Positions 1 to 6,744 of a DNA stretch of 13,585 nt are shown piece after piece. The notes under the pieces were generated by a model, which worked only from the letters and a program-made list of their open reading frames with translations, did no database searches and was not told the origin of the DNA. Both the position numbers and the translations under genes were made by a program. The DNA comes from Oscillospiraceae bacterium (GTDB lineage Bacteria > Bacillota > Clostridia > Oscillospirales > Acutalibacteraceae): NCBI GenBank assembly GCA_029013165.1, contig JAQXMV010000144.1, positions 1 through 13,585 of the forward strand, written 5' to 3'. The stretch's first letter is position 1. Every line of letters starts with the position of its first letter.

Positions 1-546
1 GCGGAAATGCTTATAGATTCTTTCGGCATTGTCGGCGCAAAAGCCCGTAAGCACCGTCAGAATATTAAACTCTACGCCGTGCTTTTTCAGTTTTCCTGCC
101 GCAGAAACGATCTTATAATAAGCGTTTTGCCCCTTGGCGTCCACACGGAATTTATTCCCGGCGAAGTCACCGTCCAGGCTCAGTCCCACCAAAAACTCGT
201 TCTCGCGGAAAAACCGCGCCCACTCGTCGGTAACAAGGGTACCGTTGGTCTGAATGGAGAAGAATATCTCCGAGTTTTTCCGGTTGTATTCCTTGACCTT
301 TTGCGTGAAAAAGCGGAAATAGTCCAGTCCTGCAATCAGGGGCTCGCCGCCCTGAAAGGCGAAAGCGACACTGCAGCCGTCGGCAAAATCCAGGGCGTCT
401 TTGATCAGCTTTTCTGCCGTGACCTCTGTCATGACGCCCATGGAGAAAACATCTCTGTGGGCGGCAACATCGCAGTAAAAACAGTATTTACAGCGCAGGT
501 TGCACAGACTTGACGCAGGCTTGATCATGATTGAAAGCGCAGGCAT
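1..546 (-). CDS. Anaerobic sulfatase-maturating enzyme (radical SAM), partial, C-terminus beyond the left edge
   Basis: This is the N-terminal 182 residues of a radical SAM protein, read from ATG 546-544 to the window edge. It begins MPALSIMIKPASSLCNLRCKYC, so the cluster-binding motif is C15-x3-C19-x2-C22. It is followed by a GGEPL SAM-binding motif, QTNGT and GLSLDG, the pattern of anaerobic sulfatase-maturating enzymes (anSME). In that family the enzyme oxidises an active-site Cys or Ser of a sulfatase to formylglycine in the cytoplasm, without oxygen. The C-terminal SPASM part with the auxiliary Fe-S clusters would lie outside the window. The start overlaps the sulfatase stop by one base (TAATG). 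The only upstream purine-rich stretch is weak and about 12 nt away, so translation is probably coupled to the sulfatase. The neighbour carries a CSPAR target motif, which fits a dedicated enzyme-substrate pair. Confidence 0.93.
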   Translation of the reverse strand, partial: MPALSIMIKPASSLCNLRCKYCFYCDVAAHRDVFSMGVMTEVTAEKLIKDALDFADGCSVAFAFQGGEPLIAGLDYFRFFTQKVKEYNRKNSEIFFSIQTNGTLVTDEWARFFRENEFLVGLSLDGDFAGNKFRVDAKGQNAYYKIVSAAGKLKKHGVEFNILTVLTGFCADNAERIYKHFR

Positions 547-2573
547 TATTTAATGATGCCTCTTCTGTTATCCTGGAATTTCTGCTGAATGGTGTCCAGC
601 GTATTGCACATATCCTTGGCAATTTCAGGATAAACTGTAGCGCGGTTGTAGTTTTCTCCCCTGTCATCGGTGAGAATATGCAGCCAGTTCTTGCGGAACT
701 TATCAAAGAATGCGGAGTTATCGTTCTGGATGTTCTTGAAATACTTGAAGGTGACATATTCGTTATCGGTGAGAACATCGTAATTATATTCGGGATAATC
801 TTTCTTGACGCTGTCGGTGGAAACCGTGTACTGAACCGCCTTGATCTTTTCGCGCTTCATGTGAAGAATGGGCGTCTCCTCGTCATGAATGACGCTGTCG
901 TCCTTGAGAAGAGAAACCGCTGAAACACCGTCGATCTCTCGGTCAGAGGGCAGATAGCTCTCGGTGCCGCCCTTACCGGTGATGCCGCAAAGATCAATGA
1001 GCGTCGGGAACAGGTCAACAAGAGTCATGCTCTGCTTTCTGGTTTCGCCGGCTTCAAAAATGCCGTCGTTATTATCCCAGCGGATCATGAAGGGAACCTT
1101 CTGTCCGCCCTCATAGGCCAGGTACTTGCCGCCGCGAAGATCATTGACGCTGCCCTCGAGAGCAGGACCGTTATCACTGGTGAAGACGATGATGGTGTTT
1201 TCCAGTTCACCGAGCTCTTCCAGGGTATTGAAGAGTTCGCCGAGATAGGTGTCAAACTCTGTGATACAGTCAACATAAGTACCCAGTCCGCTGGTGCCGT
1301 CAAAATCATCGCCTGCATAGACGGGAGCATGAGGCCAGGGAGAAGCATAGTATACAAAGAAGGGCTGATCGGAATTGGTGACAGTGTCGGTGATCCACTC
1401 GGTGATTTCGCCGTGGATCCACTCGGAAAGCATGCTCTGATCTCTCTTACCGTCCACTTTCATTTCCTCGGTTCCGTGTACGATCTCATATTCGCCGTTT
1501 TCCTCACGGACATGATAGAAAGGCGTCATATCGTTGACATGGTGGCTGCCGTAGAAGTAATCGAAGCCCTGATTGGTGGGAAGATACTCGCCGTAATCGC
1601 CGAGATGCCATTTACCGAAAGCACCGGTGGCATAGCCTGCGCTCTGGAAGACCTCTGCCATGGTGATCTCGTCGCCGAGCATACCGTCGCAGTTATTGCC
1701 CATTTCGATGGAATTGAAAATTCTCGTCTGAGCGAAAGGAGCAAAGGTGGAAATGGTGGGATACATAACATTATCGGCATAGCCTCTGTAGGGATATCTG
1801 CCGGTCAGAGCCGCGAAGCGGGCCGGTGAGCAAACGCTGTAGCTGGAATAGAAGTTCTCGAAGTTCAGGCCGTTTTCTCCGATGGAGTCGATATTGGGCG
1901 TGTCATAGATCGCGCCGTTGAGTGAAACATCGCCGTAGCCCATGTCGTCCATAAGAATGAAAAGGACATTGGGGCTGTCGGTGTCTGATTTGTCAACATT
2001 TTTGAGATAATCGTCATGACCCTCCCAGAGTCTTTCGGTGACAGGCTTTGTTCTCATGTTCATGGTCAGAACATAAAGGACGGAGGAAGCCACCAGCAAT
2101 ACGCTGAGAACGGAGGAAATGACTTTTTTGAGGGTGCCTTTTTCACATTTCTTCTTTGCCGTGAAGAAAAGTCCCCACAGGCAGATGGCGCCGGGAAGCG
2201 CAAGGAGAATATTGCCGGCGATTCTGGTCAGGAGATTGCCCTCGCCTGCCATCAGAGAGTGCGCCGCGCTGGACCAGCCGGTGTGACCGTCTGAGAATGC
2301 ACCGAAGCCGGCGTCTGCGCCCCAGATGACATGGAAAAGGATCACGCCCAGCATCGGCAGAGCATAGGCAAAGATCATGGGAGCATAGACTTTTTTCTTG
2401 ATGATGAGTGAAAGAAGAATGAGAGCCGACATCACGCAGCAATAGGCTACGCATACAACCGAAACAAGGTTCAGGCGCGTGATGAGCTGAGCCAGCATCA
2501 GTCCGAGACCGATCACCATGGTAATGATCGGAAACACCTTTTTCGATGTGTCAAGTGAGAATTTTTGTTCCAT
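546..2573 (-). CDS. Membrane-anchored Cys-type sulfatase (arylsulfatase family)
   Basis: A 675-residue protein that hydrolyses sulfate esters after formylglycine formation. Residues about 13-171 hold five hydrophobic helices (roughly 13-32, 36-58, 63-84, 118-138, 150-171). With Lys-rich cytoplasmic ends, this puts the catalytic domain outside the cell. The sulfatase domain starts near residue 201 with NVLFILMDD (metal ligands D209, D210), then the signature C248-S-P-A-R252, GKWHLGD, PHAP, FTSDNG (second metal-site segment) and RGGK...EGG..VP. C248 is the residue converted to formylglycine. The start at 2573 is chosen because the in-frame ATG at 2618 lies between the -35 and -10 boxes of the promoter. 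A GGAGAAAGG stretch at 2586-2594 precedes 2573, though 12 nt is a long spacing. The five-helix plus sulfatase-fold layout recalls LtaS-like enzymes, but those use Thr and need no maturase. The natural substrate is unknown. Confidence 0.93.
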   Translation of the reverse strand: MEQKFSLDTSKKVFPIITMVIGLGLMLAQLITRLNLVSVVCVAYCCVMSALILLSLIIKKKVYAPMIFAYALPMLGVILFHVIWGADAGFGAFSDGHTGWSSAAHSLMAGEGNLLTRIAGNILLALPGAICLWGLFFTAKKKCEKGTLKKVISSVLSVLLVASSVLYVLTMNMRTKPVTERLWEGHDDYLKNVDKSDTDSPNVLFILMDDMGYGDVSLNGAIYDTPNIDSIGENGLNFENFYSSYSVCSPARFAALTGRYPYRGYADNVMYPTISTFAPFAQTRIFNSIEMGNNCDGMLGDEITMAEVFQSAGYATGAFGKWHLGDYGEYLPTNQGFDYFYGSHHVNDMTPFYHVREENGEYEIVHGTEEMKVDGKRDQSMLSEWIHGEITEWITDTVTNSDQPFFVYYASPWPHAPVYAGDDFDGTSGLGTYVDCITEFDTYLGELFNTLEELGELENTIIVFTSDNGPALEGSVNDLRGGKYLAYEGGQKVPFMIRWDNNDGIFEAGETRKQSMTLVDLFPTLIDLCGITGKGGTESYLPSDREIDGVSAVSLLKDDSVIHDEETPILHMKREKIKAVQYTVSTDSVKKDYPEYNYDVLTDNEYVTFKYFKNIQNDNSAFFDKFRKNWLHILTDDRGENYNRATVYPEIAKDMCNTLDTIQQKFQDNRRGIIK

Positions 2574-2606
2574 AGATTTACAATTCCTTTCTCCGTAATT
2601 ATATAG

Positions 2607-2635
2607 ATTATACTCCATTTAAGGTTTATAGTCAA
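2607..2635 (-). promoter_or_regulatory. Sigma-A-type promoter of the sulfatase/maturase pair
   Basis: On the minus strand, TTGACT (2635-2630) is followed by a 17-nt spacer and a perfect TATAAT (2612-2607). Transcription should start near 2600, giving a leader of about 27 nt before the ATG at 2573. The longer in-frame start at 2618 falls inside the spacer and cannot be on this transcript. Confidence 0.85.
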
Positions 2636-2699
2636 CTGAAAAATTACAAATGCCTCATGAAAAACATCGCTTCTTTTTGTGTACTTTTCCGGTGTTTTA

Positions 2700-2708
2700 T
2701 GCTATGAT
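2700..2708 (+). promoter_or_regulatory. Extended -10 promoter of the methyltransferase gene
   Basis: TGCTATGAT gives an extended -10 element (TGn before TATGAT at 2703-2708). The -35 region is poor: TGTACT lies at 17-nt spacing and TTGTGT at 20. It lies about 50 bp upstream of the chosen start at 2761 and diverges from the sulfatase promoter, so both genes are served from 2574-2760. Confidence 0.55.
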
Positions 2709-2760
2709 ATGGAGGCACAAATACCTGTCCTCTTTCCGGGGCTGTTTCAGAGGTGGTCAA

Positions 2761-3909
2761 ATGAACTTTATCATAAAGGACGATATCCGGGCACTCGCCG
2801 GCAAAATCAAAAAAATGACTCTTAGCGACTGCTGTGACGAAGAATATGAATTCCGGCGCATTGCCGCCCACCCTTTTACGGGAAAAAGCAGCATGATGTG
2901 GCAGCTGGAACGCTATAAAAACAATCAGGTCTTTCATCGGAACCTGAGCGAAGAGGAATTTCTGCAGTGGCTCGAAGAGGAGGGTGCCGAAAAGTTCCGT
3001 CAGATCTGTCTGATCGCCGAGGGCACCACTCTGCACTATACCGTGTTCCCCGACCGCATCAAGAGAAAGGCAAGCGGCAACACCGTCACCGCACAGGCAA
3101 GACAGCACAACAAGCAAAAGCAGTATATTCTTCCTCAGGGAGAGAATATACCGGCTCTCTGCGATCTCGGCATCTTTGACAGCAGTTTTCATGTGATCAA
3201 GAGCAAGTATGACAAATATAAACAGATCAACCGCTTCATCGAAATTATCGACGACAGCTTTTCCAAAATGAACCGCCAGGAGATCACCATTCTCGATTTC
3301 GGCTGCGGAAAATCCTATCTGACTTTCATTGTTTACCATTATTTCACTCAGATCAAAAAAGTAAAAGCAAAAGTCATCGGCTACGATCTCAAGGAAGATG
3401 TGGTCAGACACTGCAATGAGATCGCCGAAAAATACGGCTATCACGATTTGAAATTCTATGTCAACGATGTGACAAAGGGTGAGCTTTATGAGGGAAAGGT
3501 GGACATGGTGATTACCCTCCACGCCTGTGACACCGCAACGGACTATGCCCTCTATCATGCCCTGAGCCACGGTGTCCCCCATATTTTTTCCGTGCCCTGC
3601 TGTCAGCATGAAATATGCTCCTCTATACAGAAAGGCGGCGACTTTGACTGGCTCCTTTCCCACGGTCTGATCAAGGAGCGTTTCAGCGCCCTGCTGACCG
3701 ACAGCCTCCGGGCGGAAATCCTGCGCCGCTGCGGTTATGAGGTCGATGTGCTGGAATTTGTGGATTTCGCCCACTCTCCGAAAAATCTGATGCTGCGCTG
3801 CCGTCTGAAAAAGAGAACCGAGCCCGATCTGTCACCGCTACAGGCTCTCATGGACCGATACGGCTTTACACAGAAGCTCTATGAGCTTTGCCGTGAAGAT
3901 CACGAATGA
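2761..3909 (+). CDS. Class I SAM-dependent methyltransferase (Methyltransf_32-like)
   Basis: A 382-residue cytoplasmic protein. An N-terminal region of about 170 residues precedes a Rossmann methyltransferase core with motif I DFGCGKS (residues 179-185), an acidic strand end GYDLKED (207-213), HACDTATD (254-261) and PCCQHE (279-284). The HACDTATD and PCC.HE motifs are what I associate with the Methyltransf_32 family, whose members are mostly uncharacterised and presumed to act on RNA or protein. A basic run, ARQHNKQKQYIL, near residue 113 could bind nucleic acid. The start at 2761 has an AGAGGTGG ribosome binding site 4-5 nt upstream. An earlier in-frame ATG at 2650 lies upstream of the promoter and would add 37 atypical residues. 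It is the only plus-strand gene and ends at a strong terminator. The substrate cannot be told from sequence. Confidence 0.88.
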   Translation: MNFIIKDDIRALAGKIKKMTLSDCCDEEYEFRRIAAHPFTGKSSMMWQLERYKNNQVFHRNLSEEEFLQWLEEEGAEKFRQICLIAEGTTLHYTVFPDRIKRKASGNTVTAQARQHNKQKQYILPQGENIPALCDLGIFDSSFHVIKSKYDKYKQINRFIEIIDDSFSKMNRQEITILDFGCGKSYLTFIVYHYFTQIKKVKAKVIGYDLKEDVVRHCNEIAEKYGYHDLKFYVNDVTKGELYEGKVDMVITLHACDTATDYALYHALSHGVPHIFSVPCCQHEICSSIQKGGDFDWLLSHGLIKERFSALLTDSLRAEILRRCGYEVDVLEFVDFAHSPKNLMLRCRLKKRTEPDLSPLQALMDRYGFTQKLYELCREDHE

Positions 3910-3918
3910 ACAATAACC

Positions 3919-3960
3919 AAAAAAGCGGAACCGACATTTGACTGACGGTTCCGCTATTAT
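3919..3960. terminator. Bidirectional rho-independent terminator between convergent genes
   Basis: A perfect 10-bp stem pairs AGCGGAACCG (3924-3933) with CGGTTCCGCT (3946-3955) across a 12-nt loop. On the plus strand it is followed by a T-rich stretch (attatttta). On the minus strand it is followed by six T residues (the A-run 3919-3924). It sits 15 bp after the methyltransferase stop and ends 7 bp from the ABC transporter stop, so it fits both convergent genes. Confidence 0.9.
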
Positions 3961-3961
3961 T

Positions 3962-5710
3962 TTATTCCATGCTCATGGTGTAGAGTCTGTGATAAATGCC
4001 GCCCAAAGCCATCAGCTCATCATGACAGCCCTGCTCCTCTATGCCCTTTTCTGTCAGGACAATGATGCGCGAAGCATTGCGCACAGTGGAAAGACGGTGG
4101 GCTATGGTAAAGGTTGTCCGGCCTTTGGTCAGCTCCGCGAGAGACTTTTTGATGAACTGCTCGCTTTCATTGTCCAGAGCTGATGTGGCTTCGTCCAGCA
4201 CGAGAATCGGCGGATCCTTGACGAAAACCCGCGCAATGCTGATTCTCTGCTTCTGACCGCCGGAAAGCATAACACCCCGTTCTCCGATGTAGGTATCATA
4301 CTGCTGCGGCAGAGACATGATGAAATCGTGGGCACCTGCGCGCTTGGCCGCCTCGACGGCCTGCTTTCTCGTGGCACCGGGTTCTCCGTAAAGAATATTC
4401 TCCATGACTGTTCCGGAGAAAAGATAGACCTCCTGCTGAACGACGCCGACAGCGCTGCGCAGAGATTGCAGCGTCAGATCATTGATATCCACACCGTCGA
4501 TGGCAATTTTGCCGCCCTGAAGCTCATAAAATCGGGAGAGCAATGAACAAAGGGTGGTTTTGCCGCCGCCGGAGGGACCGACGATGGCGATATTTTCACC
4601 GGGCGCCACTTCCAGATTCAGATGCGCCAGCACATTGCCCTTTTCCTGCTCATAGTGAAAGGTGACATCCTCGAAGCTGACGGCACCCTGAATGCCGGAA
4701 ATCGTCTTTTTGGCCGAATAGCCCGGTTCCGGAGGAATCTCCAGAATCTCCGCAAAGCGTTCAATGCCGGTCATGCCCTTTTCAAACTGCTCGGTGAACT
4801 CAATGATGCGCTTGATGGCGGCGATGAGCATACCGATATAGAGCAGATAGGCCGTCATGTCTGCGGCTGTGATCCGACCTTTCATGAGGAAAATACCCCC
4901 GAGAAAAATCATGATCACATACATCAGCCCGTCAAACATCCGGACCACACAGTTGAGCCGCGCCATATACTTATAGGACTCCGACTGCACCTCGCTCAGA
5001 TGCCGTGAATTGGTATTAAACTTTTCTTTTTCGATGTCCTCGTTGCCGAAAGACTTCACCACCCGTATACCGAGAAGTGAATTTTCCGTACCGGCATTGA
5101 CTTCGCCGGCAATGACACGCCTTTCCCGGAATACCTTTCTCATTTTTCTGCGGAAATACAGAGAGCCGTAGAAAATCAGAGGAATGGCCACGAAAGTGGC
5201 AATCGTCAGAACAGGCTCAATGGACATCAGCACGGCGAAGCTGACGATAATCTTCAGTCCGGCAATGAAAAATTCCTCGGGACAGTGATGAGAAAATTCT
5301 GCAATATCGAAAAGATCCGTGGTGATCCGGGACATGAGCTGACCGACCTTGGTGGTGTCGAAATAGCTCAGGGGTACTTTCATCAGGTGGGCAAACATAT
5401 CCTCGCGCATATCCCTTTCGATTTTGACGCCCATGGTGTGACCGATATAGATCATGTAATAGCCTGCCGCCATGTCGATGAGCTTCAGGAGAATATAGAT
5501 GCCCGCCATGGTCAGAATAAAACGAAGCGTCAGCTGTGAAAGATCCTCCGTGGCTATACCGGTGATTTTTCTGACGATCATCGGCAGCACAAGCTCGCAG
5601 AGCGTTGTCAGTCCTGCGCACAGAAGATCCGTCACAAGGACTTTTCTGTGTTTGAGAAAATAAGGAAAAAACCATTTTTTAAGCATGGTACTGCTTTTTC
5701 TTTCTGCCAT
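3962..5710 (-). CDS. ABC exporter half-transporter (MsbA/MdlB type, fused membrane and ATPase domains)
   Basis: A 582-residue type IV ABC exporter subunit. The first 310 residues hold about six membrane helices and an ABC transporter membrane domain. The nucleotide-binding domain follows, with Walker A GPSGGGKTT (378-386), Q-loop VVQQEVYLFSGT (about 423-434), signature LSGGQKQR (482-489), Walker B ILVLDEATSALD (502-513) and switch His538 in TIAHRLSTV. All ATPase residues are intact. Such proteins dimerise to export lipids, drugs or peptides; the cargo cannot be deduced. The start at 5710 has an AGGAGGA ribosome binding site 7 nt upstream. Only one half-transporter is present, so it is a homodimer or its partner lies elsewhere. 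It stands alone between a terminator and a 340-bp structured gap, so it is probably not co-transcribed with the operon upstream, although the strand is the same. Confidence 0.93.
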   Translation of the reverse strand: MAERKSSTMLKKWFFPYFLKHRKVLVTDLLCAGLTTLCELVLPMIVRKITGIATEDLSQLTLRFILTMAGIYILLKLIDMAAGYYMIYIGHTMGVKIERDMREDMFAHLMKVPLSYFDTTKVGQLMSRITTDLFDIAEFSHHCPEEFFIAGLKIIVSFAVLMSIEPVLTIATFVAIPLIFYGSLYFRRKMRKVFRERRVIAGEVNAGTENSLLGIRVVKSFGNEDIEKEKFNTNSRHLSEVQSESYKYMARLNCVVRMFDGLMYVIMIFLGGIFLMKGRITAADMTAYLLYIGMLIAAIKRIIEFTEQFEKGMTGIERFAEILEIPPEPGYSAKKTISGIQGAVSFEDVTFHYEQEKGNVLAHLNLEVAPGENIAIVGPSGGGKTTLCSLLSRFYELQGGKIAIDGVDINDLTLQSLRSAVGVVQQEVYLFSGTVMENILYGEPGATRKQAVEAAKRAGAHDFIMSLPQQYDTYIGERGVMLSGGQKQRISIARVFVKDPPILVLDEATSALDNESEQFIKKSLAELTKGRTTFTIAHRLSTVRNASRIIVLTEKGIEEQGCHDELMALGGIYHRLYTMSME

Positions 5711-5743
5711 TTGTGCTTCCTCCTTTTATCCGAATAAATCAAG

Positions 5744-5771
5744 GACACCCTACTGATCAAAGCAGGATGTC
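5744..5771 (-). promoter_or_regulatory. Leader hairpin just upstream of the ABC transporter ribosome binding site
   Basis: GACACCCT (5744-5751) and AGGATGTC (5764-5771) pair over 8 bp with a 12-nt loop. One pair is a G-U in minus-strand RNA but a C-A mismatch in plus-strand RNA, so the structure favours a minus-strand transcript. It ends about 20 nt before the AGGAGGA at 5718-5724. Bases 5769-5771 are shared with the base of the neighbouring hairpin, so the two may compete. Confidence 0.4.
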
Positions 5772-5810
5772 TCAGCTTGTCGAAAAATGCTTTTTCGACA
5801 AGCTGGAGAC
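5769..5810 (-). repeat. 15-bp perfect inverted repeat with 3-nt loop, extended by 5 bp past a bulge
   Basis: CAGCTTGTCGAAAAA (5773-5787) and TTTTTCGACAAGCTG (5791-5805) are exact inverted repeats separated by TGC. GTCTC (5769-5773) and GAGAC (5806-5810) extend the stem past a one-base bulge. It lies in the leader of the ABC transporter gene. The T-run is inside the stem, so it is not a standard terminator. Confidence 0.75.
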
Positions 5811-5888
5811 TGCCGAGAAATGATGGCCGATGCCGTTTTCTTCGAGCGACAGGCGTACATAGGTACTCCAAGCGAGAAAAAACGACAA

Positions 5889-5992
5889 GCATAGAAACTT
5901 TCAGCGACATGGTTCGACACCATGTCGCTGAAATATAAATAAGAATCGATATAAATTTTAGAACAAATTTTTTCTGTTTAGAGTTTCTATGC
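5889..5992 (-). repeat. Long-range 11-bp stem enclosing an AT-rich loop and a 15-bp hairpin
   Basis: GCATAGAAACT (5889-5899) is exactly complementary to AGTTTCTATGC (5982-5992). Inside lies a perfect 15-bp hairpin: TTTCAGCGACATGGT (5899-5913), loop TCGAC, and ACCATGTCGCTGAAA (5919-5933). The rest of the enclosed sequence (5934-5981) is very AT-rich. On the minus strand a run of six T (5877-5882) follows the outer stem after 6 nt. The nested structure may therefore terminate the upstream operon, though the T-run is further away than usual. Confidence 0.65.
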
Positions 5993-6018
5993 GTTCGGGC
6001 GCATTTATCGACAGTCTG

Positions 6019-6046
6019 AGCGGACAAGGGTAAAAACTTGTCCGCT
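6019..6046 (-). terminator. 10-bp hairpin directly after the alpha/beta hydrolase stop codon
   Basis: AGCGGACAAG (6019-6028) and CTTGTCCGCT (6037-6046) form a perfect 10-bp stem with an 8-nt loop, starting 4 nt after the stop codon of the last operon gene. The minus-strand sequence after it is not T-rich (CAGACTG), so it is a weak intrinsic terminator at best. It may protect the mRNA 3' end or be part of the structured stretch that follows. Confidence 0.45.
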
Positions 6047-6050
6047 GTTT

Positions 6051-6743
6051 TCATGATATGATGTTACTTTCCATCTTTCCGTCAAGGAAGCACTGCACAT
6101 ACTCATTAAACTGTGCGCTTTGCTTTTTCGCAATGAAATGATCGCCGGGCATCAGCACTAACTTGGCGCCCGGTATCTCTGCGGCAATGAATCGCGTGTG
6201 ATCGGTTCTGATCATGTCATTGGTTCCTGCAATGACCAAAGTTTCACAGCTGATCTTTTGCAGTTCCTCCGGTTTGATGTTCGGATCCTTTACCATTAAT
6301 CCGAGAAGCTCATGCTTTCGGTTATGCTTGCCGAAAAGACCCGTCAGATAATACCCCACAACAATCGGAAGCTGAATCGAGGCTTTGACGCCGCGTCCGT
6401 CAAGATTGGCTCCGTTGACGATCAGCTTATTCACCATCTCCGGATATTTCAGGGCAAAAATCAGCGCAATATTTCCTCCGTCGGAAAAGCCCAGAATATG
6501 CGCCTTTTCGATACCTTTTTCCATCATAAAATCATGGAGATCCTCGGCAAACTGCCTGATGGTAAAAGGCCGATCTCCTCTCGGCGTTTTTCCGTGGCCG
6601 CGGGTATCCAAGGCAATGACTCGGTATCTTTGCGCAAAGAAGTCCGTCTGATGAATAAAATATTCCTTGCTCTCACCGTTGCCGTGAAGCAGAATCAGAG
6701 GCTCTCCCCTGCCCTTTTCTTCATAATTCAGCCGAATATCCAT
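6051..6743 (-). CDS. Alpha/beta hydrolase (serine hydrolase)
   Basis: A 230-residue soluble alpha/beta hydrolase with no signal peptide. The oxyanion-hole segment is LLHGNG (residues 18-23). The nucleophile elbow is GFSDG with Ser87, the acid is probably Asp176 in AGTNDM, and the base is His202 in PGDHF, so the triad is complete and in the right order. The family includes esterases, lactonases and related C-C or C-O hydrolases; the substrate cannot be predicted. An AGGAGG-like site (GGAGG about 10 nt upstream) precedes the ATG, and the upstream gene stops one base before it. It is the last gene of the operon, followed by hairpin-rich non-coding DNA. Confidence 0.9.
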   Translation of the reverse strand: MDIRLNYEEKGRGEPLILLHGNGESKEYFIHQTDFFAQRYRVIALDTRGHGKTPRGDRPFTIRQFAEDLHDFMMEKGIEKAHILGFSDGGNIALIFALKYPEMVNKLIVNGANLDGRGVKASIQLPIVVGYYLTGLFGKHNRKHELLGLMVKDPNIKPEELQKISCETLVIAGTNDMIRTDHTRFIAAEIPGAKLVLMPGDHFIAKKQSAQFNEYVQCFLDGKMESNIIS

Positions 6744-6744
6744 T

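Larger units (their letters stand above)
5711..6050 (-). repeat. 340-bp gene-free stretch full of inverted repeats (candidate dispersed structured element)
   Basis: No convincing gene lies between the alpha/beta hydrolase stop and the ABC transporter start. Instead the stretch holds hairpins at 6019-6046, 5899-5933, 5769-5810 and 5744-5771, plus an 11-bp long-range stem (5889-5899 with 5982-5992). The interval between the stem arms is AT-rich. An open frame on the minus strand crosses the whole region (6054 down to 5632) and runs out of frame into the transporter gene. Its translation is rich in basic residues and Cys and consists of palindrome-derived words, so I read it as non-coding. By recollection only, similar short frames occur as 'hypothetical proteins' in Clostridia genomes, which would fit a dispersed repeat. 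The ends show no matching terminal repeats, so it is not an obvious MITE. Confidence 0.6.

Noticed and set aside
2650..2760. N-terminal extension of the methyltransferase from an ATG at 2650
   Set aside because: It would begin upstream of the -10 element at 2703-2708 and has no ribosome binding site. The ATG at 2761 has one.
2644..3774. 376-codon open frame on the minus strand opposite the methyltransferase
   Set aside because: It is the antisense of a gene with clear methyltransferase motifs, a promoter, a ribosome binding site and a terminator. Its own translation shows no domain.
5711..6050. MITE or insertion sequence
   Set aside because: The outer ends carry no matching terminal inverted repeats, no target duplication is evident and there is no transposase frame. 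The inverted repeats are internal hairpins.
5711..6050. CRISPR array
   Set aside because: The repeats are inverted, not direct, differ from one another and have no regular spacing. No cas gene is present.
5632..6054. 140-codon open frame on the minus strand covering the hydrolase/transporter gap, beginning with an ATGA overlap
   Set aside because: Its translation is made of the palindromic arms, is rich in basic residues and Cys, and runs out of frame into the start of the ABC transporter gene. No protein domain is recognisable, so it is treated as non-coding structured DNA.
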